Assembly (NCBI RefSeq): GCF_000379965.1
Contig: NZ_KB904331.1
Coordinates: 310,001 to 374,000, forward strand
Origin: Hoylesella nanceiensis DSM 19126 = JCM 15639
GTDB taxonomy: Bacteria; Bacteroidota; Bacteroidia; Bacteroidales; Bacteroidaceae
Length of the DNA stretch: 64,000 bases
Direction: 5' to 3'
This document shows positions 19,154 through 27,517 of this stretch, piece after piece. A program made the position numbers and the translations under genes. The notes beneath the pieces were generated by a model. It did not search any database and was not told the DNA's origin. It saw only the letters and a program-made list of their open reading frames with translations. The stretch's first letter is position 1, and the number at the start of each line of letters is the position of its first letter.

Positions 19154-19347
19154 TTTCTCTTTCTTTTCTCTCACAAAACCAATCCAAGAGTCAAGCAAAA
19201 TCAACAAAAAACATCTTTTTACTCGCCAGTTCTTGTCATTCAAGAACAATATTCCTCAGTAAACAAACCTTAACAAAAGCAGACCAACACGCACGTCTTA
19301 CGAACGAATATTATCAGCAAAAAACAACAAGGAAATTATTTTTTTTG

Positions 19348-19355
19348 TATATTTG
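19348..19355 (+). promoter_or_regulatory. -7 box of cls (TATATTTG)
   Basis: TATATTTG lies 52 bp before the cls ATG, following an A/T run. Confidence 0.48.
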
Positions 19356-19407
19356 TGCTATCATTGTGCCCCAAATTGAAACCAACGAAGCACAGAAATA
19401 AATAAAG

Positions 19408-20832
19408 ATGACTTATATAAACATTCTTTTTTTATTATTCTACCTAAGCATTATCATTGCAACGATGATAACAATCATAATGGATAACAGACAACCAACC
19501 AAAACAATGGCGTGGATTTTGGTGCTTGTTTTCTTACCCATTGTTGGCTTTGTGCTATATATTTTCTTCGGACAGAACATCAGAAAAGAGCGATTTATAA
19601 GTCAACGAAGCCTCGACAAGCTATCGAAGCAAACCATGTTCGAGTATATCGAACAACAAAACCTGCACCTTCCGCTCGCTCATTCGGCTTTAATACAATT
19701 CTTTCAAAGCCAAAATATGGCGTTTCCGTTTAAAGATAACGAAGCAGAAATATACACTTCGGGACACGATTTCATTTTGTCTTTATTAAAAGAGATAGGC
19801 TCTGCCCAGCATCATATTCATCTTGTGAGTTACATTTTTGAAGATGATGCGTTGGGATATCTCGTTGCCGACACCCTAATTGATAAGGCTCAACAAGGCG
19901 TTGAGGTGCGTTTGATATACGACGATGTGGGTTGTTGGAAGGTGAAAAACAAGTTTTGGCAACGCATTCGCAATGGGGGTGTCGAGGTTTATGCCTTTAT
20001 GCCTGTGCATTTCCCTGCCTTTACAAGTAAAATGAACTATCGAAATCACCGCAAGCTGTGTGTTGTTGATGGCAAAACTGCCTTTATTGGCGGTATGAAC
20101 ATTGCTTTGCGCTACTTAAAAGGCACGAAAAAAATGCAGTGGAGAGACACTCATTTGAAAGTAGTTGGAGGTGGTGTTTATGGCATTCAGCGTGCGTTCT
20201 TAATTGATTGGTACTTCGTTTCGCAAACACTTCTCACCTCTTCGATTTATTATCCACCGCTTTCAAACGACATTAGCAACGAGTGTATAGCACAAGTGGT
20301 CACAGGTAGCCCTGTAAGTGTGTGGCCCGACATCATGCAAGGCTTTATTCGTATCATCTTAGAAGCCAAAAATTATGTTTATATTGAAACGCCTTACTTC
20401 CTTCCTACCGAGCCTTTTATGGCCGCAATAACGAATGCTGCGCTCTCAGGAGTTGATGTTCGACTACTCATTCCTGCACAATCTGATGCGCTCATCACAT
20501 CTTTAGCTACTCATTCTTACATCCCCGAGGCACTCGAAGCGGGTGTAAAAGTGTTCTTATATCAAAAGGGGTTCAACCATTCTAAATTGCTTGTATGCGA
20601 CGATAGCTTATGCACTTGTGGCAGTACGAATATCGATTTCAGAAGTTTTGAGAACAACTTTGAATCGAACATCATTTTCTATGATTCGAAAATGGCTAAG
20701 AGAATGAAGGAGGTATTTATCGAAGACGAAAACAATAGTATTTTGGTGGTAGACTATATTGCCAATAAAAAGCGTTCGTTTGCCGTGCGCTTATGGGAAT
20801 CTATCTTGCGTTTATTATCGCCATTACTCTAA
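19408..20832 (+). CDS. cls: Cardiolipin synthase (phospholipase D family)
   Basis: 474 residues. Two N-terminal membrane helices (about 4-24 and 33-53) precede a cytoplasmic region with two HKD motifs: HRKLCVVDGKTAFIGG (about 215) and HSKLLVCDDSLCTCGSTNID (about 390). Both have the H-x-K-x4-D spacing needed for a bilobal active site. It condenses phosphatidylglycerol to cardiolipin at the inner membrane. It is transcribed alone. Confidence 0.94.
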   Translation: MTYINILFLLFYLSIIIATMITIIMDNRQPTKTMAWILVLVFLPIVGFVLYIFFGQNIRKERFISQRSLDKLSKQTMFEYIEQQNLHLPLAHSALIQFFQSQNMAFPFKDNEAEIYTSGHDFILSLLKEIGSAQHHIHLVSYIFEDDALGYLVADTLIDKAQQGVEVRLIYDDVGCWKVKNKFWQRIRNGGVEVYAFMPVHFPAFTSKMNYRNHRKLCVVDGKTAFIGGMNIALRYLKGTKKMQWRDTHLKVVGGGVYGIQRAFLIDWYFVSQTLLTSSIYYPPLSNDISNECIAQVVTGSPVSVWPDIMQGFIRIILEAKNYVYIETPYFLPTEPFMAAITNAALSGVDVRLLIPAQSDALITSLATHSYIPEALEAGVKVFLYQKGFNHSKLLVCDDSLCTCGSTNIDFRSFENNFESNIIFYDSKMAKRMKEVFIEDENNSILVVDYIANKKRSFAVRLWESILRLLSPLL

Positions 20833-20924
20833 TTCTTCTACGCAAAAATTGTTCTCTTTCAATCTAAATTCGCACACATAAAAAATGAAGGATAAAGCGT
20901 TTATGCCTTATCCTCTATCTGTTT

Positions 20925-20955
20925 AAAAGAGCTTTTCGTTGCTCTTTTCTATTTA
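20925..20955 (+). terminator. Terminator between cls and rsmD
   Basis: A perfect 8-bp stem (AAAAGAGC 20925-20932, GCTCTTTT 20941-20948) with T-runs on both strands, between convergent genes. A weaker AGGATAA/TTATCCT hairpin lies just before it. Confidence 0.62.
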
Positions 20956-20979
20956 TCTCTAACGAAAAAGAATCTTGTT

Positions 20980-21525
20980 TTATTCTTTTGGCTTTGCTTT
21001 AAACAACGAAAAGTTAACGCTTCCGTATGCTCTTCGCTCTAAAAAACAAGGGTGTTCCTCAAAATGATTATGCTTTCCGTGTTCTAAAACAAAGATACCA
21101 TCTTCGCTTAATATGTCTTTATCTAAAACGATCTGAGGTATTTCTTCAAGATTTTTCAATGCATAAGGAGGGTCGGCAAATATCAAATCGAATGTTTCTC
21201 GGCACGATTTTAAATAGCGAAACACATCTCCTCGAATCAAAGAGTAATTATCTGCGCCCAATTTATCAATACATTGACGAATAAAGGTGCAGTGATCACG
21301 ATCTAACTCCAATCCAACAACATACTGAGCTTCTCGAGATAACAACTCGATAGATATGCTTCCTGTTCCTGCAAACAAATCTAATGCTCTGCAATCTTCA
21401 AAATCTATATAACCATTTAGTACGTTAAAGATATTCTCTTTGGCAAAATCTGTGGTGGGACGAGCCTTAAATGTTCTTGGAATATCAAAGTGACGACCTT
21501 TATATTTACCTGTAATTACTCTCAT
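20980..21525 (-). CDS. rsmD: 16S rRNA (guanine966-N2)-methyltransferase RsmD
   Basis: 181 residues. Rossmann methyltransferase: RVITGKYKGRHFDIP at the N-terminus, SAM loop LDLFAGTGSISIELLSR, catalytic FADPPYAL, and EHGKHNH near the end. It methylates G966 of 16S rRNA in the 30S subunit. It begins 1 bp after the DUF3822 stop, so the two form one transcript. Confidence 0.94.
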   Translation of the reverse strand: MRVITGKYKGRHFDIPRTFKARPTTDFAKENIFNVLNGYIDFEDCRALDLFAGTGSISIELLSREAQYVVGLELDRDHCTFIRQCIDKLGADNYSLIRGDVFRYLKSCRETFDLIFADPPYALKNLEEIPQIVLDKDILSEDGIFVLEHGKHNHFEEHPCFLERRAYGSVNFSLFKAKPKE

Positions 21526-21526
21526 A

Positions 21527-22342
21527 TTAGCCTTTAGTGAATAGTGTAATTAAATCGAATGGCATTCCTTTTACTTGTGTTGCAGGGGCTCTATTGAACT
21601 CTGCTGTGGGGTTAATGGTGTAGACTTTATTGATATATCGATTGAGATTTTCGATATGCCACTCGTATTCTGGAATGTTTCCCATGATAAATAGCTCGTC
21701 GTTTGTGGCGTCGAAACCCAACAATTTCCATACATGCATAATGTAATAAACAGCATCGTGGGGGTGAGAAACATCAAAACTATTGGTGAATTTAAATCTA
21801 TTCTTATTGAAACAAAATACATCTACCTTCTTATCATGAAAGCAAGCGTAGAGCTTTTGATGATGTCCTGAGAAGCTTCTTCTATGCATATATTTCCAAA
21901 CGGGTTGCATAATGGGCATGAAACGCACGTTAGGAATGTTGTCGGTGAGCACCATTTTAAGGTCTTTACTAATGCCAAACAAGGCAACGGCATTGGTTTC
22001 GGGCATGATATAATGCAGAGTTTCGATGTTATCGCAGTCTGTTAGGACATACTTATACATATTTTCGGCCTCTTCCTCAACGAATTCTTCAACAGGAACC
22101 ATCACAACTGGAGCGTCAACAAACACTTGTGCCTTTTGAAACTTGCGCAATAATAAACCGTTTTCCTTAAATGCTTCACGCAAGTTGGCTGCCATTGAGA
22201 TGCCACTTCGAACGGTATAAGGTTCGAAAAGTATACGATGTTCGGTCTGAAGGTCGTTTACTGCAAATGAAAGTGTTTGCTTTCCTATTCGGAAAACAAG
22301 CGGTAATTGCTTTGACAAAGAATGGAATTCTGTTTCTTGCAT
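21527..22342 (-). CDS. DUF3822 family protein
   Basis: 271 residues, no signal peptide. Fold clues include an actin/ASKHA-like ending (HVWKLLGFDATNDELFIMGNIP) similar to the DUF3822 family, which in Bacteroidetes lies next to rsmD. Biochemical function is unknown to me. It precedes rsmD with 1-bp spacing, which is strong evidence of co-expression. Confidence 0.75.
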   Translation of the reverse strand: MQETEFHSLSKQLPLVFRIGKQTLSFAVNDLQTEHRILFEPYTVRSGISMAANLREAFKENGLLLRKFQKAQVFVDAPVVMVPVEEFVEEEAENMYKYVLTDCDNIETLHYIMPETNAVALFGISKDLKMVLTDNIPNVRFMPIMQPVWKYMHRRSFSGHHQKLYACFHDKKVDVFCFNKNRFKFTNSFDVSHPHDAVYYIMHVWKLLGFDATNDELFIMGNIPEYEWHIENLNRYINKVYTINPTAEFNRAPATQVKGMPFDLITLFTKG

Positions 22343-22426
22343 CGGTTTATTATATAATAAGAAAAATGTACTTCTACTCTATTTCGGGATAAAACAAATA
22401 GGAATATTGGTCTTTTGGCTACTCAA

Positions 22427-22588
22427 TTAGGGCTGAGTGGCGGGTTCAATCGGTTGCTCTTGCTGTGCTTTTGTGGCTCCTTTGTCTGTCGATGAGCCTC
22501 CCATTGCATTTCGAATACTTAAATAACACAATATAACTAATGCAAGAACACAAAGCGTTAAGATATAATTCTGATTGATTTTAAGCAT
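22427..22588 (-). CDS. Small membrane peptide, hypothetical
   Basis: 53 residues from the ATG at 22588 (MLKINQNYIL). One membrane helix (about 8-28) is followed by a short hydrophilic tail rich in Q, T and P. The upstream extension of the frame is poorly supported. It lies 84 bp before the DUF3822 gene on the same strand and has a -7-like box upstream. Function unknown. Confidence 0.55.
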   Translation of the reverse strand: MLKINQNYILTLCVLALVILCYLSIRNAMGGSSTDKGATKAQQEQPIEPATQP

Positions 22589-22655
22589 TGTTCTACCTAT
22601 TTTTTCTATCTTTGCAATACCTAAAGAAACATCGTTTTGAGCACAATAGCAAAAC

Positions 22656-22677
22656 AAAAGCATTGCTATTGGTTCTT
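22656..22677. repeat. Single 22-bp repeat unit
   Basis: AAAAGCATTGCTATT plus tail, in the divergent gap between the small membrane peptide and the RecD-like gene. Confidence 0.55.
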
Positions 22678-22701
22678 TTTTGTGTTCTAAAGGTGCAACT
22701 G

Positions 22702-22709
22702 CAAAAGTA
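22702..22709 (-). promoter_or_regulatory. Possible -7 box (TACTTTTG)
   Basis: The minus strand reads TACTTTTG, 113 bp before the small membrane peptide. A plus-strand TATCTTTG lies at about 22609 and could serve the RecD-like gene. Confidence 0.38.
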
Positions 22710-22730
22710 CAAAATACTTTTTAATAATCG

Positions 22731-24164
22731 ATGATAGTAGACGAAATAACATATCAAATCGAGTCTTTCATAGGCTTTTCTCCCACAAACGACCAACATA
22801 ATGCAGCCCTTTCGTTTGCTCATTTCTTAACAGAAGGAGCGCAAAACAGCATTATGATTATCAAAGGAAGTGCAGGAACGGGAAAGACTTCATTAGCTTC
22901 TGCTATCGTAAAATCGCTTACTTCATTAAAACAAAAGGTAGTTTTAATGGCTCCAACGGGTCGAGCTGCAAAGGTTTTCTCTATCAATAGTGGTACAACG
23001 GCATTCACTATTCACCGCAAGATCTATCGACAAAAGACCTTTGCAGGCTTAGATACGACCTTTAATCTTAACGATAACCTTCATAAAGATACGCTTTTCA
23101 TTGTCGATGAGGCTTCGATGATATCTAATTCTTCGTCTTTTACCTCTACATTCGGTAGTGGTTGCCTTTTAGAAGATTTGCTGTCGTATGTTTATAACGG
23201 CGTTAATTGTCGCCTTTTGCTTATTGGTGACAACGCACAGTTACCGCCAATAGGTGAAGAAACATCGCCTGCATTAACCAAAGAGGTGATTGAACGGTTC
23301 TCATTTTATGTGTATGAGAGTGAATTGAACGAGGTTTTAAGACAAAATAAGGATAGTGGTATATTATGGAATGCCAACATTATTCGCACAATGATTGACG
23401 AATTGGCATACGGCGAGTTGCCTATTATGAAGCTAAAGCAATTTAGTGACATTGAAGTGGTGTATGGAGACGAACTCATTGAGTGCCTCAATAACAGCTA
23501 TAAGCAGGTGGGTGTTGATGAAACTATGGTGATTACACGCTCTAATGCTCGTGCTAAAATATACAATTTAGGCACTAGGAATAAGGTATTCGACTATGAA
23601 GAGGAACTGAATTCGGGCGACATTCTCATGGTAGTAAAGAACAATTACTATTGGACTGAGCAGGCTAAAGCTCCTATTAGCTTTCTTGCTAATGGCGATA
23701 GAGCCATCGTTCGCAGGGTAAGAAACAAGAGAGAGCTATATGGTTTGCACTTTGCTGATGTGCTATTGCAGTTCCCTGACTATGATAATTATGAGCTTTA
23801 CACTACCATTATACTTGATACTCTGCTCTCAGATACGGCTGCTTTGAGTAAAGAACAAAACGAAATGCTCTATAAAGGCTTGTTAGAAGACTATCAAGAT
23901 GTTAGCGTTAAGACTGAAAAAATGAAGCAAATAAGGAGCGATGCCTATTTCAATGCCTTACAAGTGAAATACTCTTATGCCATAACATGCCACAAAGCAC
24001 AGGGCGGGCAGTGGGCTCATGTGTACATAGATCAAGGCTTTTTAACCGAAGATATGCTCAATCAAGACTATTATCACTGGCTATATACGGCCTTAACTCG
24101 TGCCTCTGAGAAGGTATATTTAGTGAATTGGAATAAGAAATACACTGATTTACCTGAAGATTAA
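22731..24164 (+). CDS. RecD-like ATP-dependent DNA helicase
   Basis: 477 residues. Superfamily 1B helicase: Walker A GSAGTGKT (residues 46-53), VVLMAPTGRAAKVFS (motif Ia), LFIVDEASMIS (Walker B), LLLIGDNAQLPPIG (motif III), and near the C-terminus YSYAITCHKAQGGQW and YTALTRASEKVYLVNW (motifs V and VI). It is shorter than RecD2, lacking its long N-terminal region, as in the AAA_30 plus UvrD_C_2 proteins common in Bacteroidetes. The likely role is 5'-3' DNA unwinding in repair. Confidence 0.88.
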   Translation: MIVDEITYQIESFIGFSPTNDQHNAALSFAHFLTEGAQNSIMIIKGSAGTGKTSLASAIVKSLTSLKQKVVLMAPTGRAAKVFSINSGTTAFTIHRKIYRQKTFAGLDTTFNLNDNLHKDTLFIVDEASMISNSSSFTSTFGSGCLLEDLLSYVYNGVNCRLLLIGDNAQLPPIGEETSPALTKEVIERFSFYVYESELNEVLRQNKDSGILWNANIIRTMIDELAYGELPIMKLKQFSDIEVVYGDELIECLNNSYKQVGVDETMVITRSNARAKIYNLGTRNKVFDYEEELNSGDILMVVKNNYYWTEQAKAPISFLANGDRAIVRRVRNKRELYGLHFADVLLQFPDYDNYELYTTIILDTLLSDTAALSKEQNEMLYKGLLEDYQDVSVKTEKMKQIRSDAYFNALQVKYSYAITCHKAQGGQWAHVYIDQGFLTEDMLNQDYYHWLYTALTRASEKVYLVNWNKKYTDLPED

Positions 24165-24203
24165 ACGCACCTTTGCAATGCAAAAGCACTTTATCTAATG
24201 ATG
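24160..24203. repeat. Two 22-bp repeat units spanning two gene ends
   Basis: A degenerate unit (24160-24181, tail TTTGCAATGC) and a second (24182-24203, AAAAGCACTT) lie between convergent recD-like and dnaG. The first contains the RecD-like stop (24162-24164) and the second contains the dnaG stop (24191-24193). Confidence 0.5.
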
Positions 24204-26164
24204 TTATTGCCTCGTTGTTGAGCCAATTCGTTGCGCTTTTGCTGTGTATCTCTAAAGTCTTTCATCAACGAAGCCATTCTTTCTGGAGTGTTATTAGGCT
24301 GTGTTATCTCCATTTTTATTTGTTGCAAGCGACGCTCAAGCAGGTCGAAATGGAAGTCTAACAATAGGTGTAACACCTCATTTCTTAGCTTTTCTGTTTC
24401 CTTTTCCATTCGAGCCTCATCGCTAACATTCTGCTTTCCAGTGCTTTCTTCTTTCTGTTCACGAATGTATTGATACTTATCTAAGATCAATTCAGTAGCC
24501 AACTGACTTATTTCAATATCGTTATGATGAATGAAATACTGCTCTGCAGAGAAGTTATTGTCTCGCAAATGCTCCAAAGTTTCATTTAAAACACGATTAT
24601 AAATCTCCACACTAAAGCGCAAATTCTCTGCTGATAGACTGTAATTAATCCACTCTGCCACCGTAAGATTAATGAGATTGCCCTCTTCATCTTCAATATC
24701 TCGATAGATAATAAAGTCTCCATGACGGATAATTACCTGCATTAACATGGTTTCTACCTTAGGAATTGAAGGATTATTGATATACTTCTGTGTGGTAGCA
24801 CTTGCCGAATTAGCTTGCTGAGCCTCTGCATTAGGCGTTTTATTCATGCGGTCTTGCGCCTCACGAATAAACTTATTCATTGTGTTTATCAATGTGCTTT
24901 CGGCAATATTCAATCGCTGTGCACAGTCGTGAATATAGGTATCACGAAGTATTTGATTAGGAACTACGGCAATACTTTGTACTATTGAGTTGATAGCTTC
25001 AGACCTTTTAGCTGGGTCGGTCACGCCATTGAGCATCAAGTTGGTTTTAAATTGAATGAAATCCACTTGATGATCTTCTATATATTGCCTAAAATCAGCC
25101 GACGAATGCTTACGTGCAAAGCTGTCAGGGTCGTCTCCATCGGGTAAAACAAGCACCTTAATGTTCATTCCTTCGGCAAGAATCATGTCCGTTCCACGTA
25201 GTGCTGCGTGGATACCTGCAGCGTCTCCGTCATATAAAAGGGTGATATTTGAGGTGAAACGGTGCAGCATTCGAATTTGATGTACGCTCAAAGCAGTACC
25301 CGAATTCGCCACAACATTCTCTATTCCACATTGATGCATAGATATAACATCGGTGTATCCTTCCACCATATACACCCTGTCTTCTCTCGAAATAGCCTTC
25401 TTTGCCTGATAAATACCATATAAAAGCTGATCTTTATGGTATATTTCTGAGTCGGGAGAGTTCACATATTTCTGCGCAACTCCTTTGGTTCTCGAGTCTA
25501 ATAAGCGTCCTCCAAAACCCACAATCTTTCCACTTACACTCAACCAAGGGAATATTACACGACCAGCATACCTGTCAATGTATTCCGATCTATCGTTTTT
25601 ATAGCATATTCCAGTTTTTAATAAGAAGTCGAGTTGATAGCCTTTGGCTTGCGCTTCACGTGCTAATTGATGTCGATCTTGCACATCATAGCCCAAATGA
25701 AACTTCGAAATGATGTCATCTCTAAAGCCTCTTGAGCGGAAATACTGCAATCCTATTGAGTTTCCGCCTTCACTTTCGAGTAGGATTTGCTTGAAATAGT
25801 CTGCCGCCCACTCATTAACTATAAACATACTGTCACGCTCACTCTGTTCTTGTCGCTCCTTATCGGTTAGCTCTCGCTCTTTAATTTCGATATTATATTT
25901 GCGTGCTAACCATCTAAGTGCCTCAACATAGGTCATCTGTTCGTGCTCCATTATGAAGTTAATGGGCGTTCCTCCACGTCCACAACTAAAGCAATGGCAT
26001 ATTCCTCTCGATGGAGATACGAAGAAAGAGGGTGTTCTTTCGTTGTGAAAAGGACACAAACCTTTATAATTTGCACCACTTCTTCGAAGCGAAACAAACT
26101 CTGAAACGACATCAACTATATTGGCAGCGTCTTTTATTTTCTCAACAGTAAGTCTATCAATCAT
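24191..26164 (-). CDS. dnaG: DNA primase DnaG
   Basis: 657 residues from the ATG at 26164 (MIDRLTVEKI), the conserved primase N-terminus; the frame extends 26 codons upstream but that part is not primase-like. The CHC2 zinc site is C37, H40, C58, C61. The TOPRIM domain begins near VYMVEGYTDVISMH, then LLYDGDAAGIHAAL and LPDGDDPDSF. The C-terminal helicase-binding region (about 450-657) is poorly conserved, as usual. It makes RNA primers for replication. It converges with the RecD-like gene. Confidence 0.96.
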   Translation of the reverse strand: MIDRLTVEKIKDAANIVDVVSEFVSLRRSGANYKGLCPFHNERTPSFFVSPSRGICHCFSCGRGGTPINFIMEHEQMTYVEALRWLARKYNIEIKERELTDKERQEQSERDSMFIVNEWAADYFKQILLESEGGNSIGLQYFRSRGFRDDIISKFHLGYDVQDRHQLAREAQAKGYQLDFLLKTGICYKNDRSEYIDRYAGRVIFPWLSVSGKIVGFGGRLLDSRTKGVAQKYVNSPDSEIYHKDQLLYGIYQAKKAISREDRVYMVEGYTDVISMHQCGIENVVANSGTALSVHQIRMLHRFTSNITLLYDGDAAGIHAALRGTDMILAEGMNIKVLVLPDGDDPDSFARKHSSADFRQYIEDHQVDFIQFKTNLMLNGVTDPAKRSEAINSIVQSIAVVPNQILRDTYIHDCAQRLNIAESTLINTMNKFIREAQDRMNKTPNAEAQQANSASATTQKYINNPSIPKVETMLMQVIIRHGDFIIYRDIEDEEGNLINLTVAEWINYSLSAENLRFSVEIYNRVLNETLEHLRDNNFSAEQYFIHHNDIEISQLATELILDKYQYIREQKEESTGKQNVSDEARMEKETEKLRNEVLHLLLDFHFDLLERRLQQIKMEITQPNNTPERMASLMKDFRDTQQKRNELAQQRGNNIIR

Positions 26165-26169
26165 ACTTG

Positions 26170-26177
26170 CAAAGATA
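26170..26177 (-). promoter_or_regulatory. -7 box abutting the dnaG start (TATCTTTG)
   Basis: On the minus strand TATCTTTG ends only 5 bases before the dnaG ATG. If used, transcription would begin at or within 1-2 bases of the start codon. Confidence 0.45.
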
Positions 26178-26201
26178 CTATTTTTTTGAAGATTTGCCCA
26201 C

Positions 26202-26223
26202 AAAAGCATGCTTTTTAAAATCG
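26202..26223. repeat. Single 22-bp repeat unit upstream of dnaG
   Basis: AAAAGCATGCTTTTT plus tail, 38 bp upstream of the dnaG ATG and inside the in-frame extension that was rejected as coding. Confidence 0.5.
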
Positions 26224-26310
26224 AAGAATCCCTTTTCATCACGCTTTTTACCGCCTTTCTTTTATAAAAAATTAAACTATCAAAAACATAACTTTTTATA
26301 CTTTTCTTGT

Positions 26311-26318
26311 AATTTTGT
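26311..26318 (+). promoter_or_regulatory. -7 box of ddh (TAATTTTG)
   Basis: TAATTTTG lies 23 bp before the ATG at 26342. Confidence 0.48.
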
Positions 26319-26341
26319 GCTCATAAAACTTAAAAAACGAA

Positions 26342-27256
26342 ATGGATATGAGTGAAATGAAGAAAATTAGAGCTGCAATTGTGGGCTACGGCAACATTGG
26401 TCGTTACACTTTAGAGGCATTAAGAGCCGCTAACGACTTTGAAATTGCAGGCGTTGTGCGTCGTAATGGCGCAGAGAACAAACCTGAAGAATTGGCTAAC
26501 TATGAGGTAGTTAAGAACATTAGAGATCTTAAAGACGTTGATGTTGCCATTCTTGCAGTGCCTACTCGCAGTTGTCCAGAATATGCAAAAGACATCATTA
26601 GCTTAGGTATTAACACCGTAGATAGCTATGATATTCACACAGGAATTGTGGGATATCGTGCCGAGATGATGCCACTTTGCAAAGAGAAGCAAGCTGTTTG
26701 CGTGATATCTGCAGGTTGGGACCCAGGTTCTGACTCAATTGTACGCACCCTTATGCAAAGTCTTGCACCCAAAGGACTAAGCTATACCAACTTTGGACCA
26801 GGCATGTCAATGGGTCATAGTGTATGTGCTAAGGGCAAAGAAGGGGTTAAAGACGCCCTTTCAATGACCATTCCATTGGGCGAAAGCATTCATAGAAGAA
26901 TGGTTTATGTTGAACTTGAAGAGAATGCAAGCCTTGAAGAGGTGACAAAAGCAATTAAAGCTGATCCTTATTTTGCACATGATGAAACTCATGTCATTGC
27001 AGTTAAATCGGTAGATGAAGTGAAAGACATGGGACATGGCGTGCATTTGGTTCGCAAAGGTGTGAGTGGTGAAACCCAAAACCAACACTTTGAGTTCAAT
27101 ATGAGCATTAACAATCCTGCACTAACAGCACAAGTTCTTGTGAATGTGGCTCGTGCTTCAATGCGTTTGCAACCAGGTTGCTACACAATGGTTGAGATTC
27201 CTGTTATCGATATGCTCGAAGGTGATAGAGAAGAACTTATTGCTGCATTGGTATAA
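26342..27256 (+). CDS. ddh: meso-Diaminopimelate D-dehydrogenase
   Basis: 304 residues (starts at 26342, 26348 and 26357 are all possible; the last gives MKKIRAAIVG). The NADP-binding loop IVGYGNIGRYTLEAL is at the N-terminus, followed by the Ddh-specific AGWDPGSDSIVRTL and FGPGMSMGHSVCAKG. It catalyses reductive amination of L-2-amino-6-oxopimelate to meso-DAP, the one-step route to the peptidoglycan cross-linking residue and lysine precursor. It is monocistronic, with its own promoter and terminator. Confidence 0.94.
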   Translation: MDMSEMKKIRAAIVGYGNIGRYTLEALRAANDFEIAGVVRRNGAENKPEELANYEVVKNIRDLKDVDVAILAVPTRSCPEYAKDIISLGINTVDSYDIHTGIVGYRAEMMPLCKEKQAVCVISAGWDPGSDSIVRTLMQSLAPKGLSYTNFGPGMSMGHSVCAKGKEGVKDALSMTIPLGESIHRRMVYVELEENASLEEVTKAIKADPYFAHDETHVIAVKSVDEVKDMGHGVHLVRKGVSGETQNQHFEFNMSINNPALTAQVLVNVARASMRLQPGCYTMVEIPVIDMLEGDREELIAALV

Positions 27257-27316
27257 GCTGCTCTTTCGCAACCCAACAGACTTTCATTTGCATCGCTTTT
27301 GATGCTAAAATACAAT

Positions 27317-27365
27317 GGCAGTATGTATCTTTCGACATTTTTTTGAAGATATATACTGCCTTTTT
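27317..27365 (+). terminator. Terminator of ddh
   Basis: An 8-bp outer stem (GGCAGTAT 27317-27324, ATACTGCC 27353-27360) continues inward with TATCTTTC/GAAGATA pairing, and a TTTTT tail follows. Confidence 0.85.
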
Positions 27366-27439
27366 CGTTCTCTTTTCGCTCTAAAAAACCGTAACATATC
27401 ACATTTTATATACATGTTGGCACGTCTTTTGTTTGATGT

Positions 27440-27461
27440 AAAAGGACTGCAATTTGTATTT
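27440..27461. repeat. Single 22-bp repeat unit, degenerate
   Basis: AAAAGGACTGCAATT plus tail, between the ddh terminator and the phosphoesterase gene. It fits the core with two changes. Confidence 0.35.
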
Positions 27462-27517
27462 TAAAGAAATAGAAAACAGACAAAACAAGCATTCAGGATA
27501 ATTTAAATAACATCGAA

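Larger units (their letters stand above)
18730..19347. other. Gene-free stretch with repeat units
   Basis: A 618-bp region between lpxB and the cls promoter. It holds array C and a single 22-bp unit, and possibly two more degenerate units at about 18806-18850. The short open frames in it run through the repeats, have low-complexity translations and no recognisable motif. I see no gene here. Confidence 0.7.

Noticed and set aside
18965-19401. Two overlapping plus-strand frames of about 100 residues
   Set aside because: They lie in gene-free DNA across repeat units, are low in complexity, overlap each other in different frames and run over the cls promoter.
26165-26242. 26-codon N-terminal extension of dnaG
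   Set aside because: Primases start at a MIDR-like sequence, the extension contains a repeat unit and the -7 box lies within it.
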